From NCBI GenBank assembly GCA_011390155.1, contig JAABSW010000006.1, positions 62,001 through 126,000 on the forward strand: DNA of 64,000 bases. The letters run 5' to 3'. Both the position numbers and the translations under genes were made by a program. Numbering within the stretch: the stretch's first letter is position 1; every line of letters begins with the position of its first letter. Shown piece by piece: positions 27,691 to 37,357 of this stretch. The DNA comes from Clostridiaceae bacterium (GTDB lineage: Bacteria; Bacillota; Clostridia; Peptostreptococcales; Tindalliaceae). The notes below the pieces were generated by a model that was given only the letters and a program-made list of their open reading frames with translations, was not told the origin of the DNA and searched no databases.

Positions 27691-29499
27691 CTAACTATCC
27701 AGTTTAAGCACAGACATAAAGGCCTTTTGTGGCACTTCCACATTTCCCACCTGTCGCATACGGCGTTTGCCTTCTTTTTGCTTTTCCAGAAGTTTTTTCT
27801 TTCTGGAAATGTCGCCACCATAACACTTCGCTGTTACATCTTTACGAAGGGCTTTCACCGTTTCTCGGGCAATGACCTTTTGACCGATGGATGCCTGAAT
27901 GGGAACAGCAAACTGATGGCGGGGGATTTCATCCTTCAACTTTTCACACATTAACCGGCCTCTTTCATAGGCTTTACTTGTGTGCACAATAAATGACAGT
28001 GCGTCCACTTGTTCACCATTGATGAGTATGTCCAGCTTCACCAGTTGTGCTTCCCTGTAGCCCAGCATTTCATAATCCAGTGAGCCATACCCTCTGGTTC
28101 TTGATTTTAGTGCGTCAAAGAAATCATAAATAACTTCATTCAGCGGCAGTTCGTAATTAATGTTTACCCTTGTTTGATCCAGATAATTCATATCTTTCAT
28201 CATTCCCCGTCGTTCCTGACATAATTCCATGACAGAACCAACGTATTCATTTAACACCATAATGCCTGCTTTCACAATTGGTTCCTTGATCATTTTAATT
28301 TCCTGTGGCTGCGGTAAATTTGCCGGATTTTGAATCATGACCACTTCACCATCCGTTTTATGCACTTCATAAATAACACTGGGAGCTGTTGTCACCATGT
28401 CCAGATCAAATTCTCTTTCCAAACGTTCCTGAATGATTTCCATGTGTAGCAAACCGAGAAATCCACACCTGAATCCAAAGCCAAGGGCGGCTGATGTTTC
28501 ACTTTCAAAGACCAGTGCGGCATCATTGACCTGAAGGCGCTCCAACGCATCCTTCACATCTCCAAACTTTTCCCCTTCCGCCGGATAAATACCACAATAA
28601 ACCATGGGAGTCACTTTTTTATACCCTGGAAATGGTGTAAGCGCTGGTCGCTTAACTTCCGTAATGGTATCTCCCACCCTGCAATGGCGAACTTCTTTAA
28701 TGCTGGCTGCCACGTATCCAACATCACCCGCACTCAGCACGTCTCTCTCAATAGGGCCTGGTGAAAAGACTCCAACCTCGGTGACTTCAAATTCTTTTTT
28801 ACCAGCCATCATTTTGATCCGCGTACCTTTTTTCAGTTCACCGTCCACCATGCGGATATAACCGATAACGCCTCTGTAATTATCATACAGCGAATCGAAT
28901 ATCAGCGCTTTCAATGGCTCATCCTCATCCCCTCTTGGATGGGGAACCCGTTGCACAACAGCTTCAAGGACATCTTCAATGTGCAGTCCTTCTTTTGCGG
29001 AAATCAAAGGTATGTCCGTTGTATCCAAGCCAATGATGTCTTCGATCTCTTTTTTTACTTCATCAATGCGTGCACTGGGCAAATCAATTTTATTAATCAC
29101 AGGAATAATTTCCAGGTTCTGTTCCAATGCCAGGTAAACATTGGCCAGGGTTTGGGCTTCTATTCCCTGGGCAGCATCAACCACCAAAATAGCACCTTCA
29201 CATGCAGCTAGACTACGGGAAACTTCGTAAGTAAAATCAACGTGTCCTGGGGTATCAATGAGGTTTAATTGATATTCCAACCCATCCTTGGCTTTGTAGT
29301 TCAAACGAATTGTCTGCAACTTGATGGTGATGCCTCGTTCACGTTCCAGTTCCATGTTATCAAGCAATTGCTCTTTCATTTCACGACTGCTAACCAGCCC
29401 GGTCGTCTCGATTAATCGATCGGCCAGGGTGGATTTTCCATGGTCAATATGGGCAATGATGCTAAAGTTACGAATTCTATCTTGACGTACTGAAGACAA
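27691..29499 (-). CDS. lepA: Elongation factor 4 (LepA)
   Basis: Ribosome-binding GTPase involved in back-translocation or ribosome biogenesis. 602 aa. The TTG start has AGAAGGAGG upstream. G1 is [17 protein letters not shown]3 DTPGHVDF, G4 NKIDLP; the C-terminal EF4-specific domain ends [21 protein letters not shown] with VPQKAF, as in the family. First gene of the lepA-hemW pair with its own promoter. Confidence 0.98.
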   Translation of the reverse strand: MSSVRQDRIRNFSIIAHIDHGKSTLADRLIETTGLVSSREMKEQLLDNMELERERGITIKLQTIRLNYKAKDGLEYQLNLIDTPGHVDFTYEVSRSLAACEGAILVVDAAQGIEAQTLANVYLALEQNLEIIPVINKIDLPSARIDEVKKEIEDIIGLDTTDIPLISAKEGLHIEDVLEAVVQRVPHPRGDEDEPLKALIFDSLYDNYRGVIGYIRMVDGELKKGTRIKMMAGKKEFEVTEVGVFSPGPIERDVLSAGDVGYVAASIKEVRHCRVGDTITEVKRPALTPFPGYKKVTPMVYCGIYPAEGEKFGDVKDALERLQVNDAALVFESETSAALGFGFRCGFLGLLHMEIIQERLEREFDLDMVTTAPSVIYEVHKTDGEVVMIQNPANLPQPQEIKMIKEPIVKAGIMVLNEYVGSVMELCQERRGMMKDMNYLDQTRVNINYELPLNEVIYDFFDALKSRTRGYGSLDYEMLGYREAQLVKLDILINGEQVDALSFIVHTSKAYERGRLMCEKLKDEIPRHQFAVPIQASIGQKVIARETVKALRKDVTAKCYGGDISRKKKLLEKQKEGKRRMRQVGNVEVPQKAFMSVLKLDS

Positions 29500-29539
29500 C
29501 GAAATTCCTCCTTCTAATAGTGCGACGCTTAACGAGGGA

Positions 29540-29569
29540 ATTATATCACACTGTTCACCTCTTGTTCAA
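29540..29569 (-). promoter_or_regulatory. Promoter for lepA-hemW
   Basis: Minus strand TTGAAC, 18-base spacer, TATAAT, about 40 bases upstream of the lepA TTG. Confidence 0.7.
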
Positions 29570-29570
29570 T

Positions 29571-29615
29571 GATCTTTCTCTTCTATAATCTTTCTCTCCC
29601 ACTGTGATCTTTCTC
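29571..29615. repeat. Three direct repeats upstream of the lepA promoter
   Basis: The ten-base motif (G/A)ATCTTTCTC occurs at 29571, 29587 and 29606, spacings 16 and 19, just upstream of the lepA -35. It may be a regulator site or simple sequence drift. Confidence 0.45.
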
Positions 29616-29730
29616 TTCTGCTTCAAGTTGATTAATGTCTTTCCACTCAAATACTAATCTATTTATGTTCCCATCCACTCTCTTCGTGCACCGTTTTAAT
29701 AATTGCTGAAAACCGTTAACGATTTTACTA

Positions 29731-29759
29731 TTGATTTTTAACCCTGATTTTGGTATAGT
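29731..29759 (+). promoter_or_regulatory. Promoter for rpsT
   Basis: TTGATT, 17 bases, TATAGT, 34 bases upstream of the rpsT TTG start. Confidence 0.8.
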
Positions 29760-29793
29760 TAGAATGTTAATGAGGCATAAGGAGGTGAACTGA

Positions 29794-30057
29794 TTGGCTA
29801 ATATTAAATCTGCAATGAAACGTATTCGTGTGATTCGCAAAAAATCCGCCCGGAACAAAATGATAAAGTCTCAGCTTAAGACTGCAGTCAGACGTTTTGA
29901 AGAAGCACTGGATCAGAATCAGTTTGATGTTGCAAAAGAAAAACTTCGATTTGTTGACAAGAAGTTAAAACAAGCTGCTTCTAAAAATGTCATTCATAAA
30001 AACAATGCGTCCAGAAAACTGTCACGTTTGACAAAAAGATTAAACAAAACTGTTTAA
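29794..30057 (+). CDS. rpsT: 30S ribosomal protein S20
   Basis: Primary 16S-binding small-subunit protein bS20, 87 aa, highly basic (ANIKSAMKRIRVIRKKSARNK, then HKNNASRKLSRLTKRL). The TTG start is preceded by AAGGAGGTGAACTGA. S20 genes commonly use weak starts linked to autoregulation. Monocistronic, with its own promoter and terminator. In Bacillus gpr and spoIIP separate rpsT from lepA; neither is present here. Confidence 0.98.
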   Translation: MANIKSAMKRIRVIRKKSARNKMIKSQLKTAVRRFEEALDQNQFDVAKEKLRFVDKKLKQAASKNVIHKNNASRKLSRLTKRLNKTV

Positions 30058-30084
30058 CTTAACAGACTTATCAACGAAATCATT

Positions 30085-30121
30085 AAAAAAAGCGTACTGA
30101 ATCTTCAGGAACGCTTTTTTT
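30085..30121. terminator. Bidirectional terminator between rpsT and holA
   Basis: Stem AGCGTACTGAA with TTCAGGAACGCT, T7 on the plus strand and A7 on the other flank, so it can serve the convergent rpsT and holA. Confidence 0.9.
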
Positions 30122-30126
30122 ATGTT

Positions 30127-31164
30127 TCAGGACCTGCACAGGTCAGCTATTAATAACTCCATAGCAGTTTGGGCATCCATCCTTCCCTGCTTCATCTGCC
30201 TGTCCAAGGTTAGAAACCCATTCAGGAGACGAAGAAGGTCATCTTCATGAAATCGTTGACTGTAGGCCAATGTCTTTTTCATGGCATAGGGATGCTGCTT
30301 AAGTTTTGTGGCCAGCTTAGATGCTGTATATCCCTGTTGGGATAATTCCTTCACCCGCAACATTAACTTAAATTGATTGCGCAGGTAGCCAATGATTTTC
30401 ATTAAAGGCTCTCCATTACTTAACAATTCGTGCAAACGCATCTGGGTTTCTGCCCCTCTTTTTTTTGCAAAACTCTCAATTAACATAAATATATCATTCT
30501 GAAAAGCTGCAATGGTGGTTTCTTCAACCTGCTTTAACCCTATACGATTTTCATCTCCCATGTACGCCAACAATTTCTGTATTTCATGATAGACGTCCAG
30601 CAAGGTTTGGGTTGCATTACCTCCGAAATAATCAAAACTCTCAGCAAATTTTTTCAAAGCAGGGCCTTCAATCTTTTTTCCAGTCTGCTGAATTTCATCA
30701 TTAATAAAATGCCTCAATTCAGGTTCTTTAAGCCTTGGAAAATCTTCCATGCGAGCCATTTTTTTTATGGCTTTCAGTATTTTTTTTCTACCATCAGGCT
30801 TCTTTGTGCAGTAAAAGACCACACAGGTTCCAGGAGAAGGCTGTTTGAGGTAATGAGTCATTTGCCTTTCCTCTTTGTCCGTCAATGATACACCTTTTGT
30901 TTCCAGAAAAGATGGGTTTTTCACAACCACCAGTTTTTTTTCCGACATCACCGGCAGGGTTTCAAAAGACTCCAAAAGTCCTTCCATGGTAAAATCTTTG
31001 CCTTCAAAATTCATCAGGTTTAAATCATGCAAACCTTGAGGCACCACTTTTTCTGTTAAAGTAGCAAGGTAACGTATCATCAACAACTCTTCTTCACCCG
31101 TGATGAGGAATACTGCCGGTATTTGGTCCGCAGGTGTGTCTTTCAATCTTTTCAGTTCCAACAT
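30127..31164 (-). CDS. holA: DNA polymerase III subunit delta
   Basis: Clamp-loader subunit that opens the beta clamp. 345 aa. The N-terminal AAA-like fold contains VFLITGEEELLMIRYLATL, LETLPVMSEKKLVVVKN and CTKKPDGRKKILKAIKK; the C-terminal collar helices end AQTAMELLIADLC. It is convergent with rpsT and downstream of comEC (with a hydrolase gene between), close to the Bacillus comEC-holA-rpsT order. Confidence 0.94.
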   Translation of the reverse strand: MLELKRLKDTPADQIPAVFLITGEEELLMIRYLATLTEKVVPQGLHDLNLMNFEGKDFTMEGLLESFETLPVMSEKKLVVVKNPSFLETKGVSLTDKEERQMTHYLKQPSPGTCVVFYCTKKPDGRKKILKAIKKMARMEDFPRLKEPELRHFINDEIQQTGKKIEGPALKKFAESFDYFGGNATQTLLDVYHEIQKLLAYMGDENRIGLKQVEETTIAAFQNDIFMLIESFAKKRGAETQMRLHELLSNGEPLMKIIGYLRNQFKLMLRVKELSQQGYTASKLATKLKQHPYAMKKTLAYSQRFHEDDLLRLLNGFLTLDRQMKQGRMDAQTAMELLIADLCRS

Positions 31165-31167
31165 AAA

Positions 31168-31734
31168 CTACCCTCTTCTCTTGACGTCAAAACCCATCAC
31201 AGATTTAAAATGATCAAGGGCCACTTCATGTGCCTTCTGGTTAAAACTTGCAACGGCTGACTCGTCAATGACCACTTGAAAACCCTTGTTGTAAGCATCA
31301 ACGGCGGTATGAAAAACACAAATATCTGTGCAAACGCCTGCCAGTTCTATCTCATGAATGTTCTCCTGTCGGAGAATCAGTTCAAGGGGTGTTCCACAAA
31401 AAGCAGAATACCTGCGCTTGTCCAGGCGGATCACTTTACCCGGATTTTCTTCCTCCATTTGATTCAATACCTCATCCACTTCTCCAAACAACTTTCTTCC
31501 TTCAGTTCCTTCAATGTTATGAGGAGGAAACAGAGAGTGTTCTGGGTGACGGTTGTCGTGCTCATTGTGAAGGTCATTGACAACTAACACCAAACCTTCT
31601 TTTGTAATTGTTTCTCTGATTTTTGAAACAATTGATTTTTCCAATTTTTGTCCCGGTTCACCCACAGTCAATTTGCCATCAGCTGCAACAAAATCAATGG
31701 TGTAATCAACAAGAATAAACGCTTTCTTACTCAT
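31168..31734 (-). CDS. Isochorismatase-family cysteine hydrolase (nicotinamidase-like)
   Basis: Cytoplasmic hydrolase of the PncA/isochorismatase superfamily. 188 aa. The triad is visible: Asp in ILVDYTIDFV (residue ~9-13), Lys in IRLDKRRYSAF, Cys in AGVCTDICVFHT. The metal-type region is LHNEHDNRHPEHSLFPPHNIEGT. Nicotinamide deamidation for NAD salvage is the most likely activity, but other amidases share this fold. It stops three bases before the holA start and follows comEC, so it is inserted into the usual comEC-holA pair. Confidence 0.85.
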   Translation of the reverse strand: MSKKAFILVDYTIDFVAADGKLTVGEPGQKLEKSIVSKIRETITKEGLVLVVNDLHNEHDNRHPEHSLFPPHNIEGTEGRKLFGEVDEVLNQMEEENPGKVIRLDKRRYSAFCGTPLELILRQENIHEIELAGVCTDICVFHTAVDAYNKGFQVVIDESAVASFNQKAHEVALDHFKSVMGFDVKRRG

Positions 31735-31752
31735 ACCTGAACAACTCCTTTC

Positions 31753-33249
31753 TTAGGCTTGTTTCATAGTATACACAGGATTTTTTTTACATTTAATGGC
31801 TGCTAAAAACAGTGCCATGTAATACAAGAGATACCAGATAACATGTGTTGAGTAGTTGATTTGTATTTCTGAAATAGGCCATTGATGAAACCATGTGATG
31901 ACCAACAACATATACCGCAAACCACCAAGAACAAACAGTGCTATCATTTTTGCAAGATGGTTAAAGAGCACACTGGCCATCACCATGATCAAGGCCATGG
32001 GCATGATTAGTGCAATCAACGGAACTACCAATAGGTTTGCCGGTAAGGAAACCACCGAAAAAGTACCAAAATGCCAAACAATTACTGGCCATGTTCCCAG
32101 TTGAACAGAAAATGTAACCAACAACAGTTTAACAATAGGGTTGTTGCCACCTTTTACCTTATGAAGGATACGTGGGTACAGCCAAAGCAAACTGGCTACT
32201 GCCGCAAAGGATAACTGGAAAGAAACAGTGAAAAGACTGAGTGGGTTAAACCACAAGAATCCCATACCACTCCACAATAACACACTTTTTGCGTCATAAT
32301 GCCTTCTTCCATAAAAAGCCATGACAAACAGGGTGTACATCGTGGCCGCTCGAATAATTGAGACTGGATAACCGGCCATGGCAGCATAGAACCATACCAT
32401 CAGTATTGTTAAACCCCTTGACAGGAATTTTCCTGAACCCAGCTTTTCCAACACAAACTGGGCACTTAGAGTGAGTATACCCACATGCAATCCTGAAACA
32501 GCTATCAAATGAGCCGTACCAGTTTGTGTGAACAGGTCTCTCAGGGATGGGGGCAGGTAACCCTGACTGCCAAAAAAGAGACTTTTTAATACACTGTTTT
32601 CTGGTTCGGGCAGTAACCCGTCGATAATCCTTTCTGAATGTTTTCGAAACTGGTACGCTGCATGACGGATCACACCATCCACAGCCGGCGAATGAATATG
32701 CGTTGCCTTTGTCTCTAATACAGCTTTAAAACCCTGGGAACGCCAATGTTGCAAATATGGTTCCTGCTGCTGATAACGAAGGTCATGAGTCAATTGATGG
32801 TTGTTCATCACAATTCTGCCGCCGGGTTCGATGACATTGCCCATACCTTCATAATCCCTCACTGAGAGAATGACCGGGATGCGGATAGCCATTTGCTTTC
32901 TGCTATCAGTCATATTGCTGAGCAGCACCTCATAACGGGTGTTATTGGCATTGACTGACCTTATGTCTAAAACCAGACCTTCAATCAGCATATCCGTGCT
33001 ATGCCCGCCATAAAAATCCTGAAGCTCACCTCTGTGATCAAAGCCGGTTTGTTGCTGCATACGAAAAATACCCAGGAGCAATGCGAGTATAATAAAACCC
33101 ATCACTACCCACTTGTTTTCACAGAGGAAAGTAACTATACAGGTAATGATTAACCCAACCATGATCAACACTGGATTTATAGCTATGAAGTTGGCAACAC
33201 AAATGCCCGCCACAAAAGCCGGTGCTATTACAGACGCAGGTCTTTTCAA
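31753..33249 (-). CDS. comEC: ComEC/Rec2 competence channel lacking the C-terminal MBL domain
   Basis: Polytopic membrane protein for uptake of single-stranded DNA. 498 aa, against about 750-800 in full ComEC. An N-terminal DUF4131/OB-like region (residues ~1-190, including FDHRGELQDFYGG) precedes the Competence domain with the hallmark GTAHLIAVSGLHVGI and about eight membrane helices. The C-terminus stops after the last helix (HVIWYLLYYMALFLA) with only a short basic tail; the MBL-type nuclease domain is absent. The TTG start has GGGAGG upstream. A separate MBL lipoprotein of the missing type lies at 37.4 kb. Confidence 0.92.
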   Translation of the reverse strand: MKRPASVIAPAFVAGICVANFIAINPVLIMVGLIITCIVTFLCENKWVVMGFIILALLLGIFRMQQQTGFDHRGELQDFYGGHSTDMLIEGLVLDIRSVNANNTRYEVLLSNMTDSRKQMAIRIPVILSVRDYEGMGNVIEPGGRIVMNNHQLTHDLRYQQQEPYLQHWRSQGFKAVLETKATHIHSPAVDGVIRHAAYQFRKHSERIIDGLLPEPENSVLKSLFFGSQGYLPPSLRDLFTQTGTAHLIAVSGLHVGILTLSAQFVLEKLGSGKFLSRGLTILMVWFYAAMAGYPVSIIRAATMYTLFVMAFYGRRHYDAKSVLLWSGMGFLWFNPLSLFTVSFQLSFAAVASLLWLYPRILHKVKGGNNPIVKLLLVTFSVQLGTWPVIVWHFGTFSVVSLPANLLVVPLIALIMPMALIMVMASVLFNHLAKMIALFVLGGLRYMLLVITWFHQWPISEIQINYSTHVIWYLLYYMALFLAAIKCKKNPVYTMKQA

Positions 33250-33288
33250 TGTTTGTCCTCCCTGGATGCAAGTTATGCCATGACTACC

Positions 33289-34428
33289 TTAGGTTGATTT
33301 TTTTAATAAAAACGCACTGACCATCACTGTTAAAGGAATTGTTAAGAGTAACCCTATACTGCCTGAAAGGGCTCGCACAATTTCCGTGGCAATCAGGTCA
33401 AGGTTCAGTATTTTAACCATCGAGGTTTCGTAAGCCATAAACAAAAGCATCAGCGGTAAGGCCGCTCCTGTATAGGCAAGGATTAATGTGTTCGACATTG
33501 TTGTCATTATGTCCCTGCCCACATTCATACCGGATATTATTAATTGCCGGGAATTCACCTCAGGATTGACCCGGTATATTTCTGTCATGGCTGATGAAAT
33601 GGACATTCCCACGTCCATAACAGCCCCCAAAGCACCCATGATGATTCCTGCAAAAAGTAAATCCCTAAAATCAAAGTTGACATTTTGGGGAATGTACATG
33701 AGCATCACTGCTTCCTCGCTGGATAAACCGGTTAATCGCACTTGACTGCCCGCAATAAACATCACCAAGCCTGCTGCCAGTAAACCGCCAAATATTCCGG
33801 TGATTGCCGCAATGCTTTTTACATTAATGCCATTGATTAATACAATGGTTGCCAACGTGATGACAAAAGACACGCCCACCGTTAAAAGGATGGGAGGGTA
33901 TCCTCTAAGCATTCCAGGCAACAGCACCTTTACAATCATAAACATGGTCAGCGCCAGTGTAAGAATGGTCTTTAGACCTTTCCACCTACCTATGAGGATA
34001 AGCAATGCTAAAAAAACCACCAATATCCATAATGTATAGGTATCCCGCACATAGTCTACCATGTAGATCTCTGTTTCTCCGGATTCCATTACTTCCTGAA
34101 CCAACAAAACCCTGTCTCCAGGCTCCACCACAATATCATACACCGGGTGATCCGATAAATGATTTTCTACAGTGATGATTTCTCCCTTTAGTTCACCGGC
34201 ATAGACTTCCAGCGTGACCCATTGTGATTGAAAAAAACTGTCAGAATCTGGTCGATCCTCTACCGACAACACTCGTCCCCGCATGTTGTTTTCCCAAATT
34301 TCCTCTGCCGCTAATGAATCATCCGATGTATTCACTGAATTATTGGCTCCATAAACAGGCAAAGTAAAAACCAAAAATAAGAAGAATGCCAGGCTTATGG
34401 CTGCCCAGTTTATCTTTTTGCGCTTCAT
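33289..34428 (-). CDS. YibE/F family membrane protein
   Basis: Membrane protein of the YibE/F family, function not well established. 379 aa. Signal or first membrane segment INWAAISLAFFLFLVFTLPVYG; an extracytoplasmic beta-rich part (residues ~30-130, WVTLEVYAGELKGEIITVENHL); then about seven membrane helices with the family motif FAGIIMGALGAVMDVGMSISSAM near residue 260. It lies between the TPR gene and comEC on the same strand, so it may be co-transcribed with both. Confidence 0.87.
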   Translation of the reverse strand: MKRKKINWAAISLAFFLFLVFTLPVYGANNSVNTSDDSLAAEEIWENNMRGRVLSVEDRPDSDSFFQSQWVTLEVYAGELKGEIITVENHLSDHPVYDIVVEPGDRVLLVQEVMESGETEIYMVDYVRDTYTLWILVVFLALLILIGRWKGLKTILTLALTMFMIVKVLLPGMLRGYPPILLTVGVSFVITLATIVLINGINVKSIAAITGIFGGLLAAGLVMFIAGSQVRLTGLSSEEAVMLMYIPQNVNFDFRDLLFAGIIMGALGAVMDVGMSISSAMTEIYRVNPEVNSRQLIISGMNVGRDIMTTMSNTLILAYTGAALPLMLLFMAYETSMVKILNLDLIATEIVRALSGSIGLLLTIPLTVMVSAFLLKKST

Positions 34429-34473
34429 ATCAGTACCTCCAGAAACTCTCGTAATGTGATGATGCCCTACTTG

Positions 34474-35757
34474 CTACTGGTCCACTCGGCTGCGGTGATT
34501 TTTTCCATGACCTATACGGCGATGACCATCTTTTTTCAGCATCTGTATCGCTTCATGAACCGGATTGTAATATGGCATCAACCGGCGGGCTTTGTATAAA
34601 TGCCATCGCGCTTTTTCCATTAGTTGTAAATCCATGTAAATCAGGCCAATATGATAGTGAGCATAACCATTCTCTGGCATGGTATCCAATATTTTCTTAG
34701 TGTATTTCAACGCTTCTTTTGATTGATTGAGTTTGTAAAAATATAACTGGGCCAGGCTGATCAATGTATATGAATCATCCGGGTTTAAGTCAATCACTTT
34801 GAGATAGTGTTTTAAGGCTTTTTTATACAGTCCTTCTTCATAATAGCAGGCTGCAATGCCACTATGCAGATCACTTGCCAATTCTTTATAAAGTTCTTCA
34901 TTGATTAATCGAATCGCTTTTTTAAAGCACCTCACAGCTGTTTCATTTTCTTCAATCTCATAAAAAACGTCTCCCAGCATTTTCCAATAAACACCGTTTT
35001 GGAGATCTTTTTCCAGCGCCTTTTTGAGAAGCATAATAGCCTCATCAAAATTGCCAATATTAGACAAGGCTATGACAAGGTTACTCATGAGATAAGGATT
35101 TGATGGATGTTTGGAGAATGCTTTTTTCAGCAAAACAATGGCTCGTTCTTCCATACCATTAATAATATAAAAACTGCTTATATTTAAATAGGGTTCAGGC
35201 GAATCAGGTCTGATGCGAATTTGAAGTTGAAAGCACTTAATTGCCTTGTGAATGTTTCCAATCGCCTCAAAATGATACGCCAGGTCTTCCAGAATAAAGT
35301 AACGCCTATATTTTTTCAGAAAGAAAGGATTAAGCCTCAAAAGTAATAGGATTCCATGATATGAAGTATTGGCACGGCCTTCCTTCAAATGTCCTTTGAT
35401 TTCATCTAAAAATAACCGGGAAGCCTCTTCCAAATTTTCCTCTGAAAAAGAATATTTTTCCATCCATTTTGTTTCAAGTTGAGCACCTGCCAGTTCTCTA
35501 ACAGGATAAAACACCTGGTTATTCATTCGATGAGGAGGTAATTGGTTCATCACACGATGGTATAAGTGGATGCCTTTCTGATTGCGATTAAAGTGCACAG
35601 TAAGCCAATATCCAGGTATATGCTGAAAACTTTTTTGGCTTTTCATGCTTTTTATCCCCTGTACAGTTGTCTGAGGATTTTCCTGATCTTCCTGAAAATA
35701 CTGTTGAATTAAAACCTTTCTTTCATTTTTTGATGCAGAAAATATATGAAGAACCAT
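34474..35757 (-). CDS. Tetratricopeptide-repeat protein
   Basis: 427 aa, not assigned to a named family. Residues ~1-130 have no recognisable domain. From ~145 to ~410 there are about seven TPR-like units (for example AIKCFQLQIRIRPDSPEPYLN, AIMLLKKALEKDLQNGVYWKM, ALKHYLKVIDLNPDDSYTL). No signal peptide is visible, so it is probably cytoplasmic, and the scaffold suggests protein-protein contacts. The tail is basic and His-rich (HRRIGHGKNHRSR). AAGGAGG lies upstream. It lies 103 bases after a lipoprotein gene and 45 before YibE/F. Confidence 0.8.
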   Translation of the reverse strand: MVLHIFSASKNERKVLIQQYFQEDQENPQTTVQGIKSMKSQKSFQHIPGYWLTVHFNRNQKGIHLYHRVMNQLPPHRMNNQVFYPVRELAGAQLETKWMEKYSFSEENLEEASRLFLDEIKGHLKEGRANTSYHGILLLLRLNPFFLKKYRRYFILEDLAYHFEAIGNIHKAIKCFQLQIRIRPDSPEPYLNISSFYIINGMEERAIVLLKKAFSKHPSNPYLMSNLVIALSNIGNFDEAIMLLKKALEKDLQNGVYWKMLGDVFYEIEENETAVRCFKKAIRLINEELYKELASDLHSGIAACYYEEGLYKKALKHYLKVIDLNPDDSYTLISLAQLYFYKLNQSKEALKYTKKILDTMPENGYAHYHIGLIYMDLQLMEKARWHLYKARRLMPYYNPVHEAIQMLKKDGHRRIGHGKNHRSRVDQ

Positions 35758-35859
35758 GACTGGCCTCCTTCCCTTAAAATAACATGCTTCTTATCCATCG
35801 AGGAATGTAGCACCTCGCATAAAAACCTTCTTAACACTATACCATACTCCTGTATAATT

Positions 35860-37278
35860 CTAAAGGTCAACAAAATAGAGTTGTTTTTCACCCTGGCTGG
35901 TTACAACAGTGATTAGGAGCCAATCACCCCATCTGTCGATGCCTGCTAATTGTGTGTTGTTTTGAATTTTTAATACAGAGCGATGACTTCCATCTTTTGC
36001 CTGCATCACAGTGCCATCTTTCATATAGTAAACGCCTCCATCCCAACTCTTTTCAAACCAGTGTAGGCTTTTGTCCTCATTTATCCAATAATCAATAGGG
36101 CCAATGATTTCTGTCAATTCAGATGAGATGTGATGAATTATTAATTGATGGTCACCTTTTGAACGCGCGGTAACGACGAGAATTCTATCATTCATAAAAC
36201 CCCATTGATCTGTTTCAATAACCATTGTACTCTCAGGTAACAATATGGCCTGCTGTAGCTGTTGGACTGTGTGATAAATGATTAACCTGGATTCCTGATC
36301 ATTCTTGATTGGATAAATAAAATACGCACTCTCCTCACTAAAGAGGGGAGATCTGTAAAGCGAAAACTCATTGGCTATTTGATTGAAAAAAACAATGTCT
36401 TTTGTTTCTAATGAATACATTCCCAATTGCTGTTTTTTTACTTTCTCAGATTCATCTGAAGACGTTGTTTCATCGTCTAAAAGTTGAAAAATAATTTGCT
36501 GATCCGCGAAATCCCATCTGGGGTCTATTCCAGGCAAATCATCACGAATTAACCTTCCTGTATCTGCGCCAATTATGATAAACTGAATAGGATTTCCCCT
36601 GGTACATTCCACCTTTAGGTATGTTAGATAACCACCTAAAGGAGATACGTTTATTTGTTGCACCCAGTCACCACAAAATTGATCATCTGTTAATCCGGGA
36701 AAGGGCGTTATTCTTCCGGTTTCAGTATGATACGCACTTAAATGACTTTCCGGAAGCTTTCCATAGACAACCTTACTTTTGTCCTGACTGATGATATACT
36801 GTGGCATTTCCTTTGATTCGATTATGAGCCATTCCAACTGTCCATCCATTATTTTCTGAAGATGAGCAAGACCATAAAGCCCATGATCATCTTCAGTCAC
36901 AAGAAGCAGCCCTTTTTTAACTGTAACAACCTCCTGGATCACAAATGCTTCCTGAAATGCTTCTTTATCGTGCCAGGATAATGGTGTTGACTGGATTTTC
37001 TGGCTTTTTGGCTGCAGGTCCAACCTGTAAGATAAATCCTGTGCCAGCGCATACAATCCAGTTTCGTCCTCCATTAGAATCCATTCCTGGCCTGGCCATT
37101 GGAAAAGGAAACCTTCCTTTTCTTGCGTTATTCCAGCCTGCTCTTCCACAGGCAGTAATATTGGGTCAAGGTTTATTTCTGGAAGTTCAGTCTGAGGGTT
37201 CTCTTCCTGTTTATCATATGTGCAACCAGAGATAGACAGCATTGTAATGATCAACACAATCACAAAAATATTCTTCAT
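35860..37278 (-). CDS. Uncharacterised lipoprotein, probable beta-propeller
   Basis: 472 aa. A signal peptide ends in the lipobox SISGC (Cys ~19). The body has many short repeating beta-strand blocks (for example SWDGGVYYMKDGTVMQ, DRWGDWLLITVV, EESAYFIYPIKNDQESRLIIYHT) that look like WD40/YVTN-type propeller blades; this reading is from pattern, not from a recognised domain. No catalytic motif was seen. Divergent from the MBL lipoprotein gene across about 80 bases. Confidence 0.7.
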   Translation of the reverse strand: MKNIFVIVLIITMLSISGCTYDKQEENPQTELPEINLDPILLPVEEQAGITQEKEGFLFQWPGQEWILMEDETGLYALAQDLSYRLDLQPKSQKIQSTPLSWHDKEAFQEAFVIQEVVTVKKGLLLVTEDDHGLYGLAHLQKIMDGQLEWLIIESKEMPQYIISQDKSKVVYGKLPESHLSAYHTETGRITPFPGLTDDQFCGDWVQQINVSPLGGYLTYLKVECTRGNPIQFIIIGADTGRLIRDDLPGIDPRWDFADQQIIFQLLDDETTSSDESEKVKKQQLGMYSLETKDIVFFNQIANEFSLYRSPLFSEESAYFIYPIKNDQESRLIIYHTVQQLQQAILLPESTMVIETDQWGFMNDRILVVTARSKGDHQLIIHHISSELTEIIGPIDYWINEDKSLHWFEKSWDGGVYYMKDGTVMQAKDGSHRSVLKIQNNTQLAGIDRWGDWLLITVVTSQGEKQLYFVDL

Positions 37279-37357
37279 AAGTTCTCCTTCTTTCAGCCTT
37301 TGTCAAAAGGTGTCTATCAATTAATATTCTGTTTTGTTCTGTGAGAGGAGCTTGTCA

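Noticed and set aside
29583-29858. 91-aa minus-strand ORF opposite the rpsT start
   Set aside because: Overlaps the rpsT promoter and coding start on the other strand; no ribosome site.
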